A stretch of DNA of 64,000 nt from AAA044-D11 sp009705075 (GCA_965268675.1 OZ254179.1:434001-498000); one strand, 5' to 3'. Positions 36,264 to 44,555 are shown, counted from the stretch's first letter. Made by a program: numbers and translations. The notes: generated by a model from the sequence alone, not told the origin.

Positions 36264-38981
36264 TCAGCCAGAACCTTCAGTATTTCCTGGATCAGCGGCG
36301 TTGATATCGTTCAAGCGATACTTATCCAACGCTTCTTGAACAACTTTATTCTTGATCTCGCCAGCCTCAGCTAATTGCGCAAGTGCGGCAACAACTATTG
36401 ATTCAGCATCAACCTTGAAGTGTCGGCGAAGTGCACCACGTGTATCTGAAAGACCAAAGCCATCAGTTCCAAGTGAATAAAACTCTTGCTCAACCCATGG
36501 CGCAATTTGATCTTGAACGGCGCGCATGAAATCGCTAACCGCAATTACAGGGCCTTCTTGCCCGCGAAGTTTCTTTGTGATGTAGGCGCTCTTCTTATCA
36601 CTTGGATTTAACAAGTTATGGCGATCAACACTAAGACCCTCACGACGGAGCTCGTTCCAGGATGTTACAGACCAAACATTGGCGGAAACTCCCCAGTCAT
36701 CTGCAAGAAGTTGTTGCGCTTTGACCGCCCAATTTAGAGCAACGCCAGATGCAAGTAATTGAACTTTCTTCTTTCCCTTTGAAGCAGGGGAGTAGAGATA
36801 AATTCCCTTAAGAAGACCATCAACATCCAAATTATCTGGTTCTGCAGGTTGGACATATGGCTCGTTGTAAACAGTGAGGTAGTAATAAATATTCTCGCTG
36901 TTCTCGCCATACATACGCCTTAGGCCATCACGAACAATATGTCCGAGCTCGTAACCAAATGCTGGGTCATAACAAACAACCGCTGGATTTGTTGAAGCCA
37001 AGAGATGTGAATGTCCATCTTCATGCTGAAGTCCTTCGCCATTTAGCGTGGTACGTCCAGCGGTGGCGCCAAATACAAAGCCGCGTGCCATCTGATCGGC
37101 AGCTGCCCAGAAAGCATCTCCGGTGCGTTGGAAACCAAACATTGAATAGAAAATATAAATCGGAATCATCGGAACATCATGCGTTGAATAAGAAGTTCCT
37201 ACCGCAGTGAAAGATGCAGTCGAACCAGCCTCGTTAATTCCTTCGTGCAGAATTACGCCAGAAGTTGATTCCTTATATGAAAGCATTAACTCGCGGTCAA
37301 CGGAGGTATAAGTCTGACCTTGTGGTGAGTAGATTTTAAGAGTTGGGAAGAGCGAATCCATTCCGAAGGTTCGAGCCTCATCCGGAATAATTGGAACGAA
37401 TCGCTTTCCAATGTTTGGATCTTTCAGCAAATCCTTAAGTAAACGCACAAATGCCATCGTTGTTGCTACTTCTTGATGACCAGAACCACGCATTACCGCT
37501 TCATAAGCTTCAATCGGTGGGAGAACAAGAGGCGCTGATTCTTTGCGACGAGATGGCATTGATCCACCAAGCACAGCGCGGCGTTCCATCATGTATTTGT
37601 ATTCTGGAGAATCAACACCTGGATGGTAATAAGGCGGCGCCTTCGCATCTATCTGCTCATCCGTTAACGGAATCTGCAAAGTGTCGCGGAAGGCTAGAAG
37701 ATCTTCATGTGTCATCTTCTTCATCTGGTGCGTTGAGTTTCGCGCTTCGAAGTGCGAACCAAGAGTCCAGCCCTTAATTGTCTTTGCAAGAATTACGGTT
37801 GGACGGCCATTATGTTCTGATGCTTGCTTGTATGCAGCAAATAATTTTCGATAATCATGGCCGCCACGCTTTAGCGCCCAAATCTTTTCATCTGACCAAT
37901 CAGCAACCATGGCTGCAGTGCGAGGATCGCGACCAAAGAAATGTTCACGAACATATGCGCCAGATTCAGCTTTAAATGTTTGGTAATCGCCGTCGGTTGT
38001 CTTTGACATAAGATCAACAAGAGCGCCTTCACGATCCATCGCAAGCAATTCATCCCACTCACGGCCCCAAATAACTTTAATTACATTCCAGCCTGCGCCA
38101 CGGAAGATTGATTCAAGTTCCTGAATAATCTTTCCGTTACCTCGAACCGGACCATCAAGACGTTGTAAGTTGCAGTTAATTACAAAAGTTAAATTATCCA
38201 AACCTTCGCGAGCGGCAAGACTGATTGCACCAAGAGTTTCTGGTTCATCACATTCACCATCACCAAGAAATGCCCAAACATTCTGATCACTCGTATCTTT
38301 AATTCCACGCCCATTTAAATATCGGTTGAAACGTGCTTGGTAAATCGCATTTATTGGTCCGATACCCATAGAGACTGTTGGGAACTCCCAGAAGTCTGGC
38401 ATCAAACGTGGGTGTGGATAGGAAGAAAGTCCGCCACCTTCATGCGAAAGTTCTTGACGGAAACCATCCATCTGATGTTCTGTTAAACGACCTTCAAGAA
38501 AAGCGCGCGCATACATTCCAGGACTTGCATGGCCCTGATAGAAAATCTGGTCACCGCCACCAGCATGGTTCTTGCCGCGGAAGAAATGGTTAAACCCAAC
38601 TTCGTAAAGTGATGCCGATGATGCATAAGTAGAAATATGTCCACCAACACCGATACCAGGTCGTTGTGCGCGGTGAACCATGATTGCAGCGTTCCAACGC
38701 ATGAAAGCGCGGATACGACGTTCGATAGCTTCATCGCCAGGAAATTCTGGCTCTTGTTTTGGCGGAATTGTATTTATGTAATCTGTTGCTCGAAGTGCGG
38801 GAACGCCAAGATTGTTCTCACCTGCACGGTCCAACATCGCAAGCATTAAGTAACGGGCACGAACCGGACCAGCGCTCTTCAAAACGGCATCAAGCGACTC
38901 TTTCCACTCTGCAGTTTCTGCTGGATCGGTATCAACTAGCTGATCAATCAGATGGTCAGGGGCCTGGTCGTTTGTGCTCAT
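36264..38981 (-). CDS. aceE: Pyruvate dehydrogenase E1 component, homodimeric
   Basis: Thiamine-diphosphate enzyme that decarboxylates pyruvate and acetylates the lipoyl domain of E2. The 905-residue single chain is the AceE type used by actinobacteria rather than the alpha/beta E1. The ThDP motif is FLGDGECDEPETLGAISLA...NLTFVINCNLQ (two parts), with YQGHASPGMYARAFLEGRL before it and GEGLQHEDGHSHL and the PYVQPAEP segment after. Start ATG 38981 with GGAAAG; an in-frame extension upstream would overlap the neighbour's control region. E2 and E3 genes are not in this window. Confidence 0.97.
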   Translation of the reverse strand: MSTNDQAPDHLIDQLVDTDPAETAEWKESLDAVLKSAGPVRARYLMLAMLDRAGENNLGVPALRATDYINTIPPKQEPEFPGDEAIERRIRAFMRWNAAIMVHRAQRPGIGVGGHISTYASSASLYEVGFNHFFRGKNHAGGGDQIFYQGHASPGMYARAFLEGRLTEHQMDGFRQELSHEGGGLSSYPHPRLMPDFWEFPTVSMGIGPINAIYQARFNRYLNGRGIKDTSDQNVWAFLGDGECDEPETLGAISLAAREGLDNLTFVINCNLQRLDGPVRGNGKIIQELESIFRGAGWNVIKVIWGREWDELLAMDREGALVDLMSKTTDGDYQTFKAESGAYVREHFFGRDPRTAAMVADWSDEKIWALKRGGHDYRKLFAAYKQASEHNGRPTVILAKTIKGWTLGSHFEARNSTHQMKKMTHEDLLAFRDTLQIPLTDEQIDAKAPPYYHPGVDSPEYKYMMERRAVLGGSMPSRRKESAPLVLPPIEAYEAVMRGSGHQEVATTMAFVRLLKDLLKDPNIGKRFVPIIPDEARTFGMDSLFPTLKIYSPQGQTYTSVDRELMLSYKESTSGVILHEGINEAGSTASFTAVGTSYSTHDVPMIPIYIFYSMFGFQRTGDAFWAAADQMARGFVFGATAGRTTLNGEGLQHEDGHSHLLASTNPAVVCYDPAFGYELGHIVRDGLRRMYGENSENIYYYLTVYNEPYVQPAEPDNLDVDGLLKGIYLYSPASKGKKKVQLLASGVALNWAVKAQQLLADDWGVSANVWSVTSWNELRREGLSVDRHNLLNPSDKKSAYITKKLRGQEGPVIAVSDFMRAVQDQIAPWVEQEFYSLGTDGFGLSDTRGALRRHFKVDAESIVVAALAQLAEAGEIKNKVVQEALDKYRLNDINAADPGNTEGSG

Positions 38982-39117
38982 GGGATTATCTTTCCACGAA
39001 TTTGGCACGAACTTTCCACCCATTTGAGGCGGGGCTCTTGCGCATTTGCCCAAGGTTCGGTGGACTTCTCCCATTACATCCAGCCACGAGCCAATAGCGA
39101 TAGGAGGAAGAACCCCG

Positions 39118-39525
39118 ATGGGGGTAGATCAAATTGTTGAACGTCTCGCTCTTGAACCAGGAGAGTTGATTCTAGAAGTCGGCCTTGATTCCGACTGTGA
39201 TAACGAATTTCGCACCGCCATAGAGAAACGTACTGGCACAAAATTCATTGAAGACGCCGCAACCGAAGTCGTTGATGCCGTTCTACTCTGGTGGCGAGAT
39301 GGTGATGGTGATCTCGTCGATGATTTGATGGATGGCCTTACATATTTATCAGAAACTGGGCCAATCTGGTTATTAACTCCAAAAGTTAATCGCGATGGCC
39401 ATGTCGAGCCGAGTGATATCCAAGAAGCTGCCCCGATAGCAGGCCTCTCGCAGACTGTATCCTTTGCTATCGGTACAGATTGGACTGCAACTAAATTGGT
39501 TGCCAGAAAAGCAAACCGCAAATAA
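39118..39525 (+). CDS. DUF3052 family protein
   Basis: A 135-residue cytoplasmic protein of the actinobacterial DUF3052 family: an N-terminal IVERLALEPGELILEVG, then a DDEFR-like DCDNEFRTAIE, VDAVLLWWRDGDGDLVDDL, and a C-terminal SFAIGTDWTATKLVARK. Function unknown; the family typically lies between aceE and ahpE, as here. The ATG at 39118 has an excellent AGGAGGAAG; an upstream in-frame ATG at 39046 lies in the divergent promoter region and is rejected. Confidence 0.88.
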   Translation: MGVDQIVERLALEPGELILEVGLDSDCDNEFRTAIEKRTGTKFIEDAATEVVDAVLLWWRDGDGDLVDDLMDGLTYLSETGPIWLLTPKVNRDGHVEPSDIQEAAPIAGLSQTVSFAIGTDWTATKLVARKANRK

Positions 39526-39537
39526 TTAGGAGCGAAC

Positions 39538-39996
39538 ATGTCACTAGAAATCGGATCACCTGCACCAGAATTTAACCTTAAGGATCAACATGGTGCTGAC
39601 GTTGCACTCTCTTCATACAAGGGTTCAAAGAACGTCGTAGTTCTCTTCTATCCATTTGCATTCTCTGGTATTTGCACTGGCGAACTCTGCGGACTTCGTG
39701 ATGATTTAGCTGCATTCCAGAATGATGATGTGCAATTAATTGCAATCTCTTGCGACCCAATGTATGCGCAGAAAGCATTCGCTGAAAAAGAAGGTTACAA
39801 CTTCCCAGTTCTCGCTGACTTCTGGCCACATGGCGCAGCCGCAAAGGCGTACGGAGTATTTAATGAAGATCGCGGATGTGCGACTCGTGGGACATTCATT
39901 ATTGATAAGGCCGGCGTTCTTCGTTGGCAGGTAGTAAATGGCCTGGGCGATGCTCGTAATTTGGCTGATTACAAGGCAGCGCTCGCAGCACTTTAA
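39538..39996 (+). CDS. ahpE: Peroxiredoxin AhpE (one-Cys type)
   Basis: Reduces hydrogen peroxide and organic hydroperoxides. The 152-residue protein has the AhpC-TSA fold with FYPFAFSGICTGELCGLRD; C46 is the peroxidatic cysteine, C51 lies one turn later. SCDPMYAQKAFAEKEG and the late DRGCATRGTFIIDKAG are as in actinobacterial AhpE. A third cysteine lies in the DRGCATRG segment. Ribosome binding site TTAGGAGC. Likely co-transcribed with the DUF3052 gene twelve bases upstream. Confidence 0.92.
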   Translation: MSLEIGSPAPEFNLKDQHGADVALSSYKGSKNVVVLFYPFAFSGICTGELCGLRDDLAAFQNDDVQLIAISCDPMYAQKAFAEKEGYNFPVLADFWPHGAAAKAYGVFNEDRGCATRGTFIIDKAGVLRWQVVNGLGDARNLADYKAALAAL

Positions 39997-40019
39997 TTAC
40001 GAGAACGATGAATTTTTAA

Positions 40020-40051
40020 TACTGCCAATCTGCAGGTAGAGTGCGGCAGTA
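40020..40051 (+). other. Stem-loop between ahpE and tRNA-Val
   Basis: TACTGCC (40020-40026) pairs perfectly with GGCAGTA (40045-40051) across an 18-base loop. There is a T-run only upstream (40014-40018), so it may serve as a weak end signal for ahpE or be part of the tRNA promoter region; neither is clear. Confidence 0.3.
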
Positions 40052-40057
40052 CGTTTG

Positions 40058-40129
40058 GGGTGGTTAGCTCAGTGGTAGAGCGCCTCGTTTACACCGAGGA
40101 TGTCGGGGGTTCGAAACCCTCACCGCCCA
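40058..40129 (+). tRNA. tRNA-Val (anticodon TAC)
   Basis: Complete 72-base cloverleaf. Acceptor GGGTGGT 40058-40064 pairs with ACCGCCC 40122-40128 (one T.G pair), discriminator A 40129. D-arm starts at GCTC 40067. Anticodon stem CCTCG/CGAGG encloses TTTACAC with TAC at 40090-40092 (reads GUA and other valine codons). T-arm GGGGG/CCCTC encloses TTCGAAA. The next bases are CAA, so CCA is not encoded. The 3' end from 40112 is the attachment core of the adjoining element. Confidence 0.97.
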
Positions 40130-40130
40130 C
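40112..40130 (+). repeat. attL core (19-base direct repeat)
   Basis: CGAAACCCTCACCGCCCAC forms the T-arm/acceptor 3' end of tRNA-Val and is repeated exactly at 45855-45873. Beyond it the sequences differ (AAG here, CAG at the right end). Confidence 0.88.
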
Positions 40131-40184
40131 AAGAAAGAATTTTCTTGTAGTACATAGCCAAAATTTGGATGTGTATCTGCACAT

Positions 40185-40235
40185 TTGAAGTAAGAACTAT
40201 CGCCTGAATTGCGAGTTCACTTCAAGCAACTTGAA
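40185..40235 (+). repeat. Inverted repeats upstream of the integrase
   Basis: TTGAAGT plus GAACT (40185-40198, two-base bulge) pair with AGTTC plus ACTTCAA (40214-40225). Overlapping this, TTCAAG (40221-40226) and CTTGAA (40230-40235) form a perfect repeat around CAA. Inside the loop lies TATCGCCTG-N2-TTGCGAG (40198-40215), which recurs near attR as TATCGCCTG-N4-TTGCGAG (45813-45832). These are candidate integrase arm sites or an int operator. Confidence 0.45.
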
Positions 40236-40259
40236 TCCATAGTGAATATGGAGTTCTAA

Positions 40260-41108
40260 GTGAAAGTTTCTGAATATGCATCTGAAGTAATCAATTCACG
40301 CCCATACAAGTATCAAACAAGGCTGACTTACTTGAAAGACCTTAAGCGTTTAGGCATTTGGGATATGGATGTATCGGAAATCAACTCTGCCTTGATTAGA
40401 GATAAGGTTGAAAAAGTAACAACTCAGAGCACTCGTAAACGATTGTTCATCACTGCTCGTTCAATTTTTAAAGATTTAGGAATATGTCAAGACTTACCCA
40501 ATCTTGAGGCAGAGGGAAAGCTCTATGACATACCGACACAAGAACAACTTGAGTGGTTGATTGATAGGTCAAAATATAGATTGCAACTTCTTCTTTGCAT
40601 GTTTGGAGGGTTGCGAGTTGGAGAGGCTTGTGCTGTTACCCCCGAAAAACTTAGTGGTGATTATTTAGATGTTAACCAGGCATATTCGCAAGATGGTCTT
40701 CACTTAGGTAGTCCAAAGACATACGGCAAAATCCTGCTCCCTCATTGGCTTGCTGAGGAAGTTAGAAACATGAAGCCAGATCAACTGTGGTCTATTGGCA
40801 AAACCACAAAACTCGTTTCCCATTCATGTTACAAACTCTCTCGTGGAGAGAAATTCAAGAATCTGTCAGGTGGCAAAACAGTAAATCCTCATATGTTGAG
40901 ACACTGGTATGCCACCGACATGATCAAACGAGGCGTCAATCCTGAAGTGGTTAGAAGGCAAATGCGTCACAAAAATGTCTCAGTCACACTGAAGATCTAT
41001 ACTCAAGTGAGATCTGAAGAAATAGAGAATTCTTTGCCAACAAGATTGAGTGATGAGATCGTTAGCAAAAGTGAGTTAAATGTGATTCCATTTAGGAAAA
41101 AAGCGTGA
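40260..41108 (+). CDS. int: Tyrosine recombinase (integrase)
   Basis: Site-specific recombinase of 282 residues expected to integrate and excise the element at tRNA-Val. An N-terminal SAM-like core-binding domain (about residues 1-85) precedes the catalytic domain. All active-site residues are present: R119 in GGLRVGEA, K153 in SPKTYG, H211 and R214 in HMLRHWYA, H237 in MRHKN and nucleophile Y247 in LKIYTQV. No arm-binding N-terminal extension is evident, so it is a short-type integrase. GTG start with GGAG seven bases upstream. Transcribed away from the tRNA. Confidence 0.93.
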   Translation: MKVSEYASEVINSRPYKYQTRLTYLKDLKRLGIWDMDVSEINSALIRDKVEKVTTQSTRKRLFITARSIFKDLGICQDLPNLEAEGKLYDIPTQEQLEWLIDRSKYRLQLLLCMFGGLRVGEACAVTPEKLSGDYLDVNQAYSQDGLHLGSPKTYGKILLPHWLAEEVRNMKPDQLWSIGKTTKLVSHSCYKLSRGEKFKNLSGGKTVNPHMLRHWYATDMIKRGVNPEVVRRQMRHKNVSVTLKIYTQVRSEEIENSLPTRLSDEIVSKSELNVIPFRKKA

Positions 41109-41114
41109 ACTAAA

Positions 41115-42299
41115 TCAGTTTTTTCGTTTGCGAATAGTGCGACCATCACATGTAGGGCAAAACTGCTTGCGGAACAACATATTATTGAAGTTACCTTCAA
41201 ATTCATGACCCTGACTGCAACGCCAGATGTACCAGTGGTTTCTTTTGACATACTCCTGGCTTAGTACTTCCCCTCCATTTTCGTGAGCGAATGATGACAA
41301 ATCTGCCATGGTTAATTTATTGAGGAGACCTGCCCTTCTTCTCGCACATTTGTCACAACCAGCCGTTTTGCGACTATTGAAGAATGCATTCCCCTTTGAT
41401 TTCCAGGTATGTCTACACCTTAAGCAGCGAAGTTCTACGTATTCGTTGGATCCCAAATATTTAGGGGAGAGAACTTCTATCAATCGCTTTCCAAGAATCT
41501 CACGTAACTCGTCAATCCTGTCGTCACGAATATATGCTTCAAAAATATTTATTTCCAAATTTTCCCAACCATCAGGCATTTCCATACCGAAAGCAAAAGC
41601 CTGTTTCGCTATTTCGGCTGGGAAATTTTCATAACTCATTTCATAGGTCAAAATGAAGAGATGCACACCATTTTCTTCGCAAAGTGAGGCTTTGAGAGCA
41701 TCATCAGCGATTCTTTGCTCAAGATTTCCACCATATACTTGCTTAGAAAAGTGCTGTATACCTTGATATTCAAAACCAATCATCAATTCCTTACAGAATC
41801 CATCAATCTCCATTTGATAGCCCCTGGAATTTTTTAGCCACTTTGGACGGGTTTTGGGAAATGGAAAATTAAACAATTGCTCAAAAGTAGTTCTGGCGAT
41901 CTCTTCTGACTTGGAACCTTTGTTACAAGTTGGACACCATTGACCCCGCTTTACATGGGCAAAAGTATTTGTGAATTTGTGTCCTATTGAGCATTCAAAA
42001 TCCATAGGTGACTCTGAATTTCTATATTCAATGGAGTGAACCTTACCGCCACGCAATTCAACTTCTTTAATCACATCATCAAGTTTGAAAGCATGGTGTT
42101 CCCGAATTTTTTTATAACGACAAGTTTTGCAACCAGACCCTTTACTTTGAACAGTTGCATATCTGGGTGTGACGATGCTCCCGCAGACCAAGCACTTACA
42201 TTTCCATTTCACATGTGCGCTTGTGTAGGGTTCAAGGGGTTGGAGACCAGCATTCAGCATCACATCTTCAGCAACTTTTGGATCCAACCTCTTGCTCAT
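41115..42299 (-). CDS. Zinc-module protein with PD-(D/E)XK-like nuclease core
   Basis: A 394-residue protein of symmetric design. Two cysteine-rich modules (C36/C39/C57/C60; C103/H107/C122/C125) precede a central domain (about 130-235), and two more follow (C292/C295/C315/C318; C361/H365/C381/C384). The modules repeat a pattern of GG-x-V, a short strand, W/F-x-C..GH.F, then 13-16 residues and CPTC. The centre has E133, E139, EIDGFCKELMIGFEYQG (D166, E177-x-Q179) and DDALKASLCEENGVHLFIL, which fits a Vsr/PD-(D/E)XK-type endonuclease with Gln in place of the usual Lys. Such zinc-repeat nucleases occur in phages and islands. A DNA-targeting nuclease (defence, homing or competition) is inference. 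Confidence 0.65.
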   Translation of the reverse strand: MSKRLDPKVAEDVMLNAGLQPLEPYTSAHVKWKCKCLVCGSIVTPRYATVQSKGSGCKTCRYKKIREHHAFKLDDVIKEVELRGGKVHSIEYRNSESPMDFECSIGHKFTNTFAHVKRGQWCPTCNKGSKSEEIARTTFEQLFNFPFPKTRPKWLKNSRGYQMEIDGFCKELMIGFEYQGIQHFSKQVYGGNLEQRIADDALKASLCEENGVHLFILTYEMSYENFPAEIAKQAFAFGMEMPDGWENLEINIFEAYIRDDRIDELREILGKRLIEVLSPKYLGSNEYVELRCLRCRHTWKSKGNAFFNSRKTAGCDKCARRRAGLLNKLTMADLSSFAHENGGEVLSQEYVKRNHWYIWRCSQGHEFEGNFNNMLFRKQFCPTCDGRTIRKRKN

Positions 42300-42504
42300 G
42301 AGACCAGGATACGCTTGCTATGGGAATTATGGGAGTCATCTCGGATGGTCAAACACGCATCTTTTAATTGGACTTCTGTCTACTAATATAAACAGTCATT
42401 TCAGTAAGATAAAAATCGGAATATTTTTCCCAGACGCATCATCCATGTGTCAGGCAAGTTCTTTCTCATTTTTAGTGTGCACATATTGATGTAAAAAACA
42501 CTGG

Positions 42505-42510
42505 GATAAT
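42505..42510 (+). promoter_or_regulatory. Extended -10 box of a probable leaderless GNAT transcript
   Basis: GATAAT with an upstream TG one base away (TGGGATAAT) ends 7 bases before the ATG at 42518, and there is no Shine-Dalgarno. It lies in the 218-base divergent gap (42300-42517) between the zinc-module gene and the GNAT gene; nothing else recognisable is in that gap. Confidence 0.5.
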
Positions 42511-42517
42511 TAGATGT

Positions 42518-43159
42518 ATGGAATTTAGCGAAGAAGCAATTAGAGAAGAAAGAGAAAGACTAAGTTTTAACCATCCTGGGTTCAACTATCCTTTAATGCA
42601 TAGATGGATCAAAAAGAGTGACACCCTTGAGATGGCACGAGTCATCCGAAGAAGTGCTCATCACCTTAAAGGTTTCATCAATTGGGCTCAATACGCACCA
42701 AGGTGGGATTTCAAACAGATCCAGAGATTTGTTAACGATCATGTAAATCCTGAACCACCAAGAATGCATTTAGTATTTCTACTGGGGAAGCAGATAGTTG
42801 GTATGGGTTCCCTGGCACCTATGGACAGACTTGATGAAATTCAGATATCTCTGTGGGTCGCAGAAGGGTTCCAAGGTAAAGGAATTGGTACTCGTATAGC
42901 GAGAACTATGGAGATGTACGCCTTTGAAGTCTGGGGCTATTCCAAATTATTTTATCAATGCGATGCGAACAATGAACAAAGCAAGAAACTTCCAGGTAAG
43001 TTGGGATTTACTTATTCGCACACCTTTGAAGACAAGATTTCTGCTCAAAACGAGTCTGGATTTTGGTTCTCATTCGTCAAAGACAGACCAACCGATCTTC
43101 CACCCGCAATATTTCAAGGTGCAGATATAGATCAATTCACCAAGGTTAGACATAAGTAA
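42518..43159 (+). CDS. GNAT-family N-acetyltransferase
   Basis: A 213-residue cytoplasmic protein with the acetyl-CoA-binding signature of the GNAT fold: LVFLLGKQIVGMGSL for strand 2-3, ISLWVAEGFQGKGIGTRIAR (motif A, Q/R-x-x-G-x-G), then a C-terminal KLFYQCDANNEQSKKLPGKLGF. An extra N-terminal helical part (about 70 residues) precedes the core. The sequence resembles RimJ/RimL-type or antibiotic acetyltransferases; the acceptor is unknown. Cargo of the tRNA-Val element. Confidence 0.82.
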   Translation: MEFSEEAIREERERLSFNHPGFNYPLMHRWIKKSDTLEMARVIRRSAHHLKGFINWAQYAPRWDFKQIQRFVNDHVNPEPPRMHLVFLLGKQIVGMGSLAPMDRLDEIQISLWVAEGFQGKGIGTRIARTMEMYAFEVWGYSKLFYQCDANNEQSKKLPGKLGFTYSHTFEDKISAQNESGFWFSFVKDRPTDLPPAIFQGADIDQFTKVRHK

Positions 43160-43176
43160 GGAGTGACTTAGAAAGC

Positions 43177-43207
43177 CCTTCAGTGCCCCTGCAGAGGCTC
43201 CTGAAGG
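43177..43207. terminator. Hairpin between convergent element genes
   Basis: CCTTCAG (43177-43183) pairs with CTGAAGG (43201-43207), with an inner GCC/GGC stem (43185-43187 with 43196-43198). It lies between the stops of the convergent GNAT gene and the 56-residue gene. T content after it is modest on both strands, so a bidirectional terminator is likely but unproved. Confidence 0.4.
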
Positions 43208-43223
43208 TACTTCAATGCGCAAG

Positions 43224-43394
43224 TTACATGAAGAAGGACAGTCCATTCTGACGCTGATCATTCGTAAGTCTTGGCATGTTATTTTCTCGCACTAATTGCT
43301 CTGTCTGAGATTCAAACAATTCAACCTTATGGTTCTCCATCCATGATTCTGCCATGGCTTCTAACATTTCTACTTGTTCTATTGAATACTTCAT
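43224..43394 (-). CDS. Small protein of 56 residues, unknown function
   Basis: A short gene on the minus strand: ATG at 43394, TAA at 43224-43226. It is preceded by AAAGGAGGAATAAAA, one of the strongest ribosome binding sites in the window, six bases before the ATG. The product is acidic and helical, rich in Glu/Gln/Met (begins MKYSIEQVEMLEAMAESWME), with no membrane segment or cysteine. The helical pattern could make a coiled coil. It lies downstream of the winged-helix gene, separated by a block of palindromes. An excisionase, antirepressor or anti-defence role is possible but not supported by motif. Confidence 0.6.
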   Translation of the reverse strand: MKYSIEQVEMLEAMAESWMENHKVELFESQTEQLVRENNMPRLTNDQRQNGLSFFM

Positions 43395-43419
43395 TTTTAT
43401 TCCTCCTTTCTCTTAATAT

Positions 43420-43511
43420 GCTCGTTACACGAGCAACATCAACCAGGTAGATTTAACTCATCAAGTAAAATTCCTTGATTGAACTGATATCTATCAGGAC
43501 AAAGTCCTGAT
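43420..43511. repeat. Cluster of perfect palindromes
   Basis: Four perfect inverted repeats lie in 92 bases: GCTCGT-TAC-ACGAGC (43420-43434), ATCAAG-N8-CTTGAT (43460-43479), CTGATA-TC-TATCAG (43484-43497) and ATCAGGAC-AAA-GTCCTGAT (43493-43511). The last two overlap and cannot form together. The block is between two minus-strand element genes, in a gap (43395-43567) without coding potential. Confidence 0.6.
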
Positions 43512-43567
43512 CCTTAATTTCTATGTTTATTCTCTGTTAGTTTCTTAGTTCTATTCGTAGTTAGAAT

Positions 43568-43990
43568 CTAATTCACATCGTCAGGCTGTCCGTAGAAGGG
43601 ATCCCTGAGTTCTGGAGGAAGACTTTCTATCTGTTCCTCCAAGGATTTCTTGTTTGATTTGTGACCCTTAGCCCAAGAATGCTTTTCATAATTAACATCA
43701 TCTATTCCTATGGTTGGGGTCACAAAAACAGGGGAATCAAAACTGGCTTTGGTAGTTTTAATCCACTTCAAATCAATGAGATTTTTCTTAGCCTTTTGAT
43801 AAGTGCTTGGAGAAAAACCCACATATGCACAGACCTGTTCCTGGGTGTAATAGGAAGGTCTTCCTTCATTCCATTTAAATGTATATGCATAAAACCATAA
43901 AAGTGCTTTTGGCATCAAATCAAGTTTGGCAGTCCGCACCAACTCTGCATACTTAAAATAACCATCTTGTTCTCTCTTCTTTTCGCTCAA
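43568..43990 (-). CDS. Winged-helix (HTH_36-like) protein
   Basis: A 140-residue protein whose middle (about residues 20-80) follows the HTH_36 layout of phage and plasmid replication or regulatory proteins: LMPKALLWFYAYTFKWNEG, then YTQEQVCAYVGFSPSTYQKA for the HTH, and LIDLKWIKTT for the wing. The C-terminal tail is charged and Pro-rich (SLPPELRDPFYG). Start TTG 43990 with only GATGAAAG upstream; no ATG is in frame nearby, so the start is uncertain. In a small element lacking any other replication or regulatory gene, it may be its initiator or repressor. Confidence 0.6.
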   Translation of the reverse strand: MSEKKREQDGYFKYAELVRTAKLDLMPKALLWFYAYTFKWNEGRPSYYTQEQVCAYVGFSPSTYQKAKKNLIDLKWIKTTKASFDSPVFVTPTIGIDDVNYEKHSWAKGHKSNKKSLEEQIESLPPELRDPFYGQPDDVN

Positions 43991-44555
43991 ACTTTCATCC
44001 CATCTAATTATTTAGTTTTACTTTCGCCTTGAAAGCAAAAATCCCCCAATTGAAGTCAGTCTGATAACTGAATCCGTTGGAGGCTATAAACAGAATTATC
44101 TGCTTACATCTCTAATTCTACCTTAGTAGGCTTCGTGTGTCAAGAGGGGAGTGCTCTAAAACCCTTATAAATCAATGCTTTTTCACATTTATTGAAAAAC
44201 TAAATAGTTAATCATTTCTTAGGTGCTCTAAAGTGAGCCAAATTCAATGGTTTTGGACATGGGGCTTAGAAAACCACAGATTTCTCCACTATAAGAATTA
44301 AATCAGAAGGGTCTGACATATTGAGGTAGAGGGTGATAGGGCTTAGTTTCCCCAAGCAGATTTCGCCCCATCAACCCAATGCTCAATTAGGTTATTGACC
44401 CTTCCCTGATCATTGGATGGGGGTACCCCTGCACCAAAATACGAGCGCTTTTTTGGAGGCAACTGGGAGGTAGTTCCACTCACTTATCGCCCATGGGGGA
44501 ATAAAGACTCTAAGGTGATGGTTGAGATGTCTGACTACTAAGGAAAAGAACCTAA
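43991..44555. other. Long non-coding gap within the element
   Basis: Some 565 bases without a supported gene on either strand, in a genome where gaps are normally under 150 bases. It contains a ten-base direct repeat GTGCTCTAAA at 44151-44160 and 44223-44232, a small palindrome GGGGGTACCCC near 44419-44429, and AAGGAAAAG before the next ATG. Divergent promoters for the winged-helix and membrane-protein genes must lie here; an element origin or small RNA is possible. I cannot place boxes with confidence. Confidence 0.4.

Noticed and set aside
39046..39074. N-terminal extensions of aceE and the DUF3052 protein overlapping each other
   Set aside because: Both genes have internal ATGs with good ribosome binding sites (38981 and 39118), leaving a normal divergent promoter region.
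43420..43511. CRISPR array
   Set aside because: The palindromes differ from one another in sequence and there are no repeated units with regular spacers or cas genes.
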